Shown piece after piece: positions 7,456 to 12,572 of a stretch of DNA of 12,572 nt. A program made the translations under genes and the position numbers. The notes below the pieces were generated by a model. That model did no database searches and was not told the origin of the DNA. It was given only the letters and a program-made list of their open reading frames with translations. Location of the stretch: the NCBI GenBank assembly GCA_036146215.1, contig JAYYJN010000087.1:1-12572 (forward strand), in the 5' to 3' direction. Numbering within the stretch: position 1 is the stretch's first letter; each line of letters starts with the position of its first letter. Origin of the DNA: UBA7805 sp036146215. Lineage in GTDB: Bacteria > Planctomycetota > Planctomycetia > Pirellulales > UBA7805.

Positions 7456-8415
7456 ATGAACTTGAGTGTATCGATTGTGATTCCCGTCAAAAACGAAGCC
7501 CGGGGTATTCGTGCATGCCTCGACAGTTGGATCAATCAAACGGCCTCAATCCAAGAAATTGTGGTGATCGATTCAGGTTCAAATGATGGGACTATTGAAA
7601 TCTGTAACGAATACTCCCAAGTCAAATTGATCCGGATTCCTGCTGCGGAATTCAACCATGGCACAACGAGAAATGTCGCCATGCAATCGGTGACCGGTGA
7701 CCTGACCTTAATGACCGTTGGAGACGGCCGTGCTTACGATGAGCATGTAGTCGCCAACATGCAAAGACACTTCAACGACAAATCGGTTGCCGGAGTATGC
7801 GGACTACAGGTCGTTCCACACGATCATGACAAAGACCCCACTCAGTGGTATCGCCCCTGCTCAACACCAACGCCAAAAAGGTTTGCATACGCGAACGCAA
7901 ACAGCTTCAAGGTGTTGCCACCTCGCCAGAAGCTTCAAGCGGCATCGTGGGATAATGTGATTGCAATGTATAGAACGAAGGTACTGCGCGACCGGATACC
8001 ATTTCGTGAAGTAACCTACGGCGAGGACCCGATCTGGGCGATCGGTGCACTGCAGGCAGGCTATGCTCTGATCTACGATTCGAACTGCCGGGTGTACCAC
8101 TATCACCTCGAAGATGCAGAAATCACATACAAACGATCAATCACAATGTACTTCTTGCGTCATCGTTTGTTCCAACTGCAACCTCAGTCTGCGGATTTAA
8201 CCAAGCGTTACTTTTTCTCTTGCGCAAAAACACTCTTATTGAATCATCAACTGTCAATGAAAGAGAAATTGCGCTGGTTTCATTTTTCAATTTCTAATCG
8301 ACATGCGATGCGACGCGCACTACAAGACTTTTGTTCTGCCCTGCAGAAAGGTGACGTTGCCTTAGAAAGGTTACATCGAGAGTGCACAGGAAAGACCTTT
8401 AAAATTGCGGCGTAG
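7456..8415 (+). CDS. Family 2 glycosyltransferase, rhamnosyltransferase-like
   Basis: 319-residue GT-A enzyme. Seen: VSIVIPVKNEARGI near 5-18, VVIDSGSNDGT at 36-46, EFNHGTTRN at 65-73 (a motif common in rhamnosyltransferase-like GT2 proteins), the metal-site position TVGDGRAYDE with D90, and the catalytic-base pair E190-D191 in YGEDPIW. The usual TQDA at the metal site is VGDG here, which keeps a single aspartate. A C-terminal helical part from about 220 includes a His/Tyr-rich segment. The predicted role is transfer of a deoxyhexose, perhaps the product of the GMD genes, to the growing chain. Donor identity is inference. The Shine-Dalgarno is weak (ACGGA, about 7 bases upstream). The protein ends in KIAA. 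Confidence 0.88.
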   Translation: MNLSVSIVIPVKNEARGIRACLDSWINQTASIQEIVVIDSGSNDGTIEICNEYSQVKLIRIPAAEFNHGTTRNVAMQSVTGDLTLMTVGDGRAYDEHVVANMQRHFNDKSVAGVCGLQVVPHDHDKDPTQWYRPCSTPTPKRFAYANANSFKVLPPRQKLQAASWDNVIAMYRTKVLRDRIPFREVTYGEDPIWAIGALQAGYALIYDSNCRVYHYHLEDAEITYKRSITMYFLRHRLFQLQPQSADLTKRYFFSCAKTLLLNHQLSMKEKLRWFHFSISNRHAMRRALQDFCSALQKGDVALERLHRECTGKTFKIAA

Positions 8416-8485
8416 TGACTTACCACCAATCCGCAAACCGAAACAAAATCCGATTTTACGATCCTTCAATCAACAAGATTTAGGC

Positions 8486-9412
8486 ATGATCAGTTCAACC
8501 CAGATTCCAGAAATCAGCGTTTTAACTACCTGCTACAATCGTGCGCCGTTCATCGCCCAAACGATTGAAAGTGTTTTGGCACAATCTTTCAAGAGCTTTG
8601 AGTATATTATCGTCGATGACTGTTCGACTGATGATTCTTTCGAAATTGCACAATCTTATGCGGAGCAAGATGAACGCATACAAGTTTACCGCAACGACAA
8701 TAATCTAGGTGACTACCCGAATCGTAACCGCGCTGCTTCTTATGCCAGGGGACGCTACCTGAAATATATCGATTCGGATGACATCCTTTATCCCCATGCG
8801 CTTGAAATCTGCGTCCGGTATATGGACCAGTACCCGACTGCCGGACTGGGATTAACCAAAATTCATTCGCAGGAAAAGCCGCTGCCGGAATTGCTGCAAC
8901 CGAGAGAGTCGTTTGAAAAACATTATCTCGGCTCAAGCCTATTCGGAAACGCGCCAGGATCGGTCGTTATTCGTCGGGATACCTTCGATAAACTAGGAGC
9001 ATTCAGTGGCAAACGACTGATCGGTGACCTTGAAATGTGGCTGAAGATCGCGAGCCACAGCCCCATTCTCTTGCTTCCCGGTTTCATTCACTGGGATCGG
9101 CACCATCCGGGCCAGCAGTCGGCATGTGACGATATCTCCTATGCAACGCTTCGTCATGGCGTGGCGATGCGCGCACTTGAGCAAGATACATGCCCACTCG
9201 ATCAATCTCAACAGACCGACGCGCGACGCGAACTTCAGTATAGAGCCGCACTTTTTGCGATTTATGTTGGCTTGCGTCGACTGTCTCCCTTCAAAGCGAT
9301 TCAGTTCGTGAAAAGCACCAAATGTGGCGTGCAGGATTTACTGAAGGCAGCCTGCGATACGACCCCGGGAGTTCGCCGTCTTAAGAAGAAACGACCCTCG
9401 TTTCATTTTTAA
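8486..9412 (+). CDS. Family 2 glycosyltransferase (GT-A)
   Basis: 308 residues from the ATG at 8486, immediately before the GT2 core (EISVLTTCYNRAPFI). An in-frame TTG at 8405 would add 27 basic, non-family residues and overlap the previous gene by 11 bases, so it is less likely. Neither start has a convincing Shine-Dalgarno. Seen: IIVDDCSTDDS at 41-51, NNLGDYPNRNRAA at 72-84, metal-binding YIDSDD with D96, D98 and D99, and catalytic-region GDLEMWLKIA at 180-189. A basic C-terminus (RRLKKKR) could contact membrane lipids. It is a cytoplasmic or membrane-associated glycosyltransferase of the glycan pathway; the sugar is unknown. It has normal length and no frameshift. Confidence 0.88.
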   Translation: MISSTQIPEISVLTTCYNRAPFIAQTIESVLAQSFKSFEYIIVDDCSTDDSFEIAQSYAEQDERIQVYRNDNNLGDYPNRNRAASYARGRYLKYIDSDDILYPHALEICVRYMDQYPTAGLGLTKIHSQEKPLPELLQPRESFEKHYLGSSLFGNAPGSVVIRRDTFDKLGAFSGKRLIGDLEMWLKIASHSPILLLPGFIHWDRHHPGQQSACDDISYATLRHGVAMRALEQDTCPLDQSQQTDARRELQYRAALFAIYVGLRRLSPFKAIQFVKSTKCGVQDLLKAACDTTPGVRRLKKKRPSFHF

Positions 9413-9438
9413 TTACCCTAATTTTACTGAGAGAAACC

Positions 9439-10230
9439 ATGGCAACCGCATTTGATCCTCAAGCGTATTGGGAAGAACGCCTGACTCACAATTTTAATCT
9501 TCAGGGTGTAGGAGATATTGGACTCCCTGAAAGCTACAATCGCTTTCTTTACAAGGTGCGCAGCCATGTATTTCGACGATCGCTACGAAGCACCCAACTA
9601 GATGTCGAAAACGCCCAGGTACTCGATATCGGTTCGGGGGTGGGATTTTACGTGCGTGAATGGATCAATACTGGAGCATTATCCGTCCACGGATGTGACA
9701 TCACACAAGTTGCTGTCGAGAAATTAGCATCACAATTCCCGTCGGCGCGATTTTCACAAATTGACATCGGGGATGAAGATATTCCACTCGCGTCATCGTC
9801 TTTTGATGCGATTTCTTGTCTCGATGTGCTATTCCACATTACTGATGACATGCGTTTTCATTCCGCAATCCAGAACATCGCCGATTGCTTAAAGCCAAAT
9901 GGCGTTTTTATCTATTCAGATAATCTCGTCGAAAAACGATTTCGCTACAAACACCAGGTAGGGCGAACGAAGACTGAGATTATCGCAACGCTTGAGGGTA
10001 GTGGGCTGAGGATTGTCAAAAGCTTTCCAATGTTCATCCTTACAAACGATCCGTCAAAAAGCAAAAGCTTAATTCACCGAAAATTTTTCTCGGCACTTTA
10101 TCGCTTTTTGAATCGCTTTCCACAGTATGGGGCCCCACTAGGTGCAGCACTTTATCCGCTTGAATTATTCGCACTTCACTGCTCCTCATATACGCCCTCA
10201 ACGGAAGTATTGGTTTGTAAACGCAAATAA
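9439..10230 (+). CDS. Class I SAM-dependent methyltransferase
   Basis: 263 residues, cytoplasmic. A Rossmann-type methyltransferase core spans about 55-165: motif I VLDIGSGVGFYV at 61-72 binds SAM, GCDIT with D87 is the ribose-binding acidic position, DIGDEDIPLASSSFDAISC follows, and motif II FDAISCLDVLFHI spans 122-134 (Methyltransf_11-like). The N-terminal AYWEERLTHNFNLQGVG resembles small-molecule and sugar methyltransferases in glycan loci. The C-terminal part (170-263) is variable and is probably the acceptor-binding lid. It has a Shine-Dalgarno GAGAG at 9429-9433. Its place among the glycosyltransferases suggests that it O-methylates a sugar, possibly the chain end. That assignment is inference; no kinase domain like that of WbdD is fused to it. 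Confidence 0.85.
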   Translation: MATAFDPQAYWEERLTHNFNLQGVGDIGLPESYNRFLYKVRSHVFRRSLRSTQLDVENAQVLDIGSGVGFYVREWINTGALSVHGCDITQVAVEKLASQFPSARFSQIDIGDEDIPLASSSFDAISCLDVLFHITDDMRFHSAIQNIADCLKPNGVFIYSDNLVEKRFRYKHQVGRTKTEIIATLEGSGLRIVKSFPMFILTNDPSKSKSLIHRKFFSALYRFLNRFPQYGAPLGAALYPLELFALHCSSYTPSTEVLVCKRK

Positions 10231-10260
10231 ATTCTGGTCTGCTAGCATTAGACTGCATCG

Positions 10261-11559
10261 ATGATCGATACACAGAAATACCACATCCTGGTGATTCCCT
10301 CAGAGGAATTTCAGCCACCTGAATCACATCAGGCGGGCATTTTTCAGCTCCATCAATGCCTGGCCCTGAAAGCTGCCGGTTATAGAATGGGCGTGATTTC
10401 TATCAAGCAGCAATATTCGTTGCCGATGATCATTAAAGAAATTATGTTCCGCACCTTTGGCAGAGCAGCCAGAGAACAGCTGGCAGATTATCGACTATCA
10501 GATCTTCCCCGCCTGCTCTACCAAAAATTGTTGCGCCTTGAAAAATTCATCTCTAAGGAGGTCGTCTATGGAATTCCAACGCTTCGAATTTCCGGATTTT
10601 ATCGCCGACCGCCTAATCAATCGACCGATTATAAAGAATGGGTACGTGCGGGGATAAAAGCCTACCTCGCCTATGTCGACGCCTACGGAAAACCGGATTT
10701 AATTCACGCGCACAACAGTAATCCTGCGGGGATTTTGGCTTCACGAATTTCAAAGCAAGACAATATCCCCTTTGTGCTTACAGAGCACAGTTCTTATTTT
10801 CATCGAGGACTAATTCCATCTTCCCTGGTGCCGCACCTGCGTAGGGCGTTCGAGCGGGCATCTGTGATTGGCGTGGTCAGCCCCCGCTTGGCAAATGATC
10901 TCAAATCACACGTAGGCGTCGACACCACCTCATTTCACTGGATGCCCAACGTGGTCGATCCAAAATTCACCAAATGCGATATCGAGCAAAAAAAAGCATC
11001 GACGAAGATGACGTTTCTGAGCATTGGTGATTTGATTCCGCTCAAAGCACACAACGAATTAATTGAGGCTTTCCACGCATCATTACGCGGAAAGAATGCC
11101 CGACTGATCATTGCGGGGTCGGGCCCAATGCAAGGATCGCTCCAACAGCAAATTGACCGCCTGGGACTGAGTGACCAGATCCAAATGGTGGGACGACTCG
11201 GGCGCGAAGCAGTACGTAACGCGATCGACTCCTCTGATTGCCTTGTCTTGCCGAGTCATTATGAAACATTCGGCGTAGTGTTGATTGAATCTTTGGCTCG
11301 CGGAAAGCCGGTCATCGCTACTGACTGTGGGGGGCCCTCCAGCATCGTCAATCGAGATAACGGTATCCTTGTTCCACCAAAAAATATTCCCGAGCTTGCA
11401 AAAGCACTGGAGCAGATGTTTGGCTCACATACGCTTTACGATCACAACGCAATCCATCGTGATACGATGGATCGGTTTGGACAAGATCGACTTGTGAGCG
11501 ACCTGACGGTTGCATATACCAAAGCATTTAATTCATCACCGCATCTAAAAGCAGCATGA
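10261..11559 (+). CDS. Family 4 glycosyltransferase (GT-B)
   Basis: Retaining GT-B enzyme of 432 residues, slightly long for the family because of extra sequence at about 50-125. The N-terminal domain starts with YHILVIPSEE and has the acceptor-side GIFQLHQCLALKAAGY (26-41), then DLIHAHNSNPAG at 146-157 and VLTEHSSYF at 172-180. The C-terminal domain shows FLSIGDLIPLKAHN at 252-265, IIAGSGPM at 283-290 and the donor-binding ExxxxxxxE signature with E335 and E343 in HYETFGVVLIES, followed by GKPVIATDCGGPSSIV. The donor is an NDP-sugar of unknown identity. No clear Shine-Dalgarno precedes the ATG. The stop overlaps the next gene's start (ATGA at 11556-11559), so the two are translationally coupled. 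The protein ends in KAA. Confidence 0.92.
   Translation: MIDTQKYHILVIPSEEFQPPESHQAGIFQLHQCLALKAAGYRMGVISIKQQYSLPMIIKEIMFRTFGRAAREQLADYRLSDLPRLLYQKLLRLEKFISKEVVYGIPTLRISGFYRRPPNQSTDYKEWVRAGIKAYLAYVDAYGKPDLIHAHNSNPAGILASRISKQDNIPFVLTEHSSYFHRGLIPSSLVPHLRRAFERASVIGVVSPRLANDLKSHVGVDTTSFHWMPNVVDPKFTKCDIEQKKASTKMTFLSIGDLIPLKAHNELIEAFHASLRGKNARLIIAGSGPMQGSLQQQIDRLGLSDQIQMVGRLGREAVRNAIDSSDCLVLPSHYETFGVVLIESLARGKPVIATDCGGPSSIVNRDNGILVPPKNIPELAKALEQMFGSHTLYDHNAIHRDTMDRFGQDRLVSDLTVAYTKAFNSSPHLKAA
11556..11559 (+). other. ATGA start-stop overlap
   Basis: The ATG of the amidotransferase overlaps the TGA of the GT4 gene. This supports one transcript and coupled translation, and fixes the start of the truncated last gene. 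Confidence 0.8.
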
Positions 11560-12572
11560 TCACCCAAACCACTCTACCGCAAAGCAACACTTCCTACCGC
11601 CAATGCGCCAAGTGCGTGTTGGATACGATTGATGACCCCCATATGTCATTTGATGCCGACGGAGTCTGTAACTACTACTATCAATATCTTGAAGCAGCCC
11701 AAAAGTATTTACCCGATGCGGCGCAACGTGATGCCCTCCTGGTACAGAAAATTGACAAGATTAAGAAAGATGGAAAGGGCAAAGATTACGACGTTGTGGT
11801 CGGTTTGAGCGGTGGTGTCGACAGTACCTATGTGGCACTTCTGGCGAAAAAACTTGGCCTCCGTGTTCTGGGCGTTCATCTTGACAACGGTTGGAACTCG
11901 GAACTCGCAGTAAAAAACATTGAAAACGTCGTCACAACCCTGGGCATCGACCTCTTTACGTACGTCATCGACTGGGATGAGTTTCGGGATATCCAGATGG
12001 CCTTTTTGCGGGCATCTGTTGTCGATATCGAAGTCGTGTCGGATCACGCAATCTTCGCTACCCTCTTCCGCCAGGCCGGAAAACATAATGTGCGCCACAT
12101 TCTGAGCGGCACAAATGTCGTGACCGAAACGACCTTGCCGCCCCACTGGATATGGCACAAAACAGATCATGTCCACATCAAGGATATCCACCGTGCGTTT
12201 GGTCAACTTCCTCTGAAGACTTATCCGTTGATGAATTGGAAAGTGAAACGGTATTACCAACAGTGGAGAGGAATTCGTGCATGGTCGATTCTCAATTTTG
12301 TGCCGTACGATAAGGCGAAGGTGAAGCAACAGATCATCGAAGAGCTTGGTTGGCGGGATTATGGCGGCAAGCATTACGAATCTATTTTCACACGCTTTTA
12401 TCAAAGCTATATCCTGCCAACGAAGTTCGGGATTGATAAGCGAAAGGCTCATCTCTCAGACCTAATATTTTCCGACCAGATGACGCGTGACCAGGCGATC
12501 GAAGAATTAAAAAATCCTATATGCGATCCGGATCAAATTAGAGAGGATCGTATTTTTGTGATGAAAAAGTTC
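11556..12572 (+). CDS. wbpG: N-acetyl sugar amidotransferase (WbpG/PseA type), 3'-truncated by window edge
   Basis: Frame is open from the ATG at 11556 to the last base (339 codons, no stop), so the gene runs on past the window; the family is usually about 370-385 residues. A PP-loop ATPase signature SGGVDS at 85-90 adenylates the substrate. VHLDNGWNSELAVKNIENVV (107-126) and LSGTNVVTETTLPPHW (183-198) are strongly characteristic. These enzymes make acetamidino groups on sugars such as mannuronamide derivatives, pseudaminic or legionaminic acid, using ammonia delivered by HisH/HisF-like partners, so such genes are expected downstream. The N-terminal zinc-type motif has C17, C20 and C38, but the usual fourth cysteine three residues later is Y41. 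The ATGA overlap couples it to the GT4 gene. The exact sugar substrate is not visible from this window. Confidence 0.92.
   Translation, partial: MITQTTLPQSNTSYRQCAKCVLDTIDDPHMSFDADGVCNYYYQYLEAAQKYLPDAAQRDALLVQKIDKIKKDGKGKDYDVVVGLSGGVDSTYVALLAKKLGLRVLGVHLDNGWNSELAVKNIENVVTTLGIDLFTYVIDWDEFRDIQMAFLRASVVDIEVVSDHAIFATLFRQAGKHNVRHILSGTNVVTETTLPPHWIWHKTDHVHIKDIHRAFGQLPLKTYPLMNWKVKRYYQQWRGIRAWSILNFVPYDKAKVKQQIIEELGWRDYGGKHYESIFTRFYQSYILPTKFGIDKRKAHLSDLIFSDQMTRDQAIEELKNPICDPDQIREDRIFVMKKF

Noticed and set aside
8405..8485. TTG start giving a 27-residue longer GT2
   Set aside because: The extra residues do not resemble a GT2 N-terminus and would overlap the previous gene. The ATG at 8486 sits right before the conserved core.
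11709..12452. Open frame of 247 codons on the minus strand
   Set aside because: It lies fully opposite the well-supported amidotransferase and its translation shows no recognisable domain. Such shadows are expected where codons like GAT, TCG and ATC read open on the other strand.

Overview
The window is one continuous stretch of a polysaccharide (O-antigen, S-layer glycan or capsule) biosynthesis and ABC-export locus. All twelve genes read rightward and the longest gap between genes is about 80 bases. Both ends cut through genes: a GDP-mannose 4,6-dehydratase missing about 26 N-terminal residues at the left edge, and a WbpG-type N-acetyl-sugar amidotransferase missing its C-terminus at the right edge. 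The Wzm/Wzt-type exporter points to a bacterium, most likely Gram-negative. Mid-range GC and heavy use of CGA/TCG/GATCG words remind me of Planctomycetota, but this is an impression, not a demonstrated placement.

Layout. (1) 1-2019: two tandem GMD-family SDR enzymes. The first is canonical. The second keeps the Rossmann and catalytic residues but is altered at the cofactor and substrate loops. (2) 2022-4201: an ABC-2 exporter pair, a Wzm-like permease and a Wzt-like ATPase with a C-terminal glycan-binding domain. (3) 4283-5347: a family 2 glycosyltransferase. (4) 5351-7414: a complete phosphopentomutase (DeoB) followed by a sugar-1-phosphate nucleotidyltransferase. This is an unusual pair for a glycan operon. 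(5) 7456-9412: two more family 2 glycosyltransferases, the first resembling rhamnosyltransferases. (6) 9439-10230: a class I SAM methyltransferase. (7) 10261-11559: a GT-B family 4 glycosyltransferase. (8) 11556-12572: the amidotransferase, start-stop coupled to the GT4 gene.

How they may work together. The GMD pair would supply GDP-4-keto-6-deoxymannose and perhaps a second GDP-deoxysugar. DeoB plus the nucleotidyltransferase could supply an NDP-activated pentose or another sugar. Four glycosyltransferases would build the chain on a lipid carrier inside the cell. The methyltransferase and amidotransferase would modify sugars or cap the chain, and Wzm/Wzt would export the finished polymer. 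The order gmd, SDR, wzm, wzt, glycosyltransferases resembles the Pseudomonas A-band D-rhamnan locus, but no recognisable reductase (Rmd or Fcl) lies in the window.

Most worth a second look: the DeoB/nucleotidyltransferase pair as a possible NDP-pentose route, the divergent second GMD, a recurring Ala-Ala C-terminus (mostly Lys-Ala-Ala) on five of ten complete proteins, and a lost fourth cysteine in the amidotransferase zinc motif. I see no RNA genes, mobile elements, CRISPR arrays, clear promoters or terminators. No stretch over 300 bases lacks a gene.
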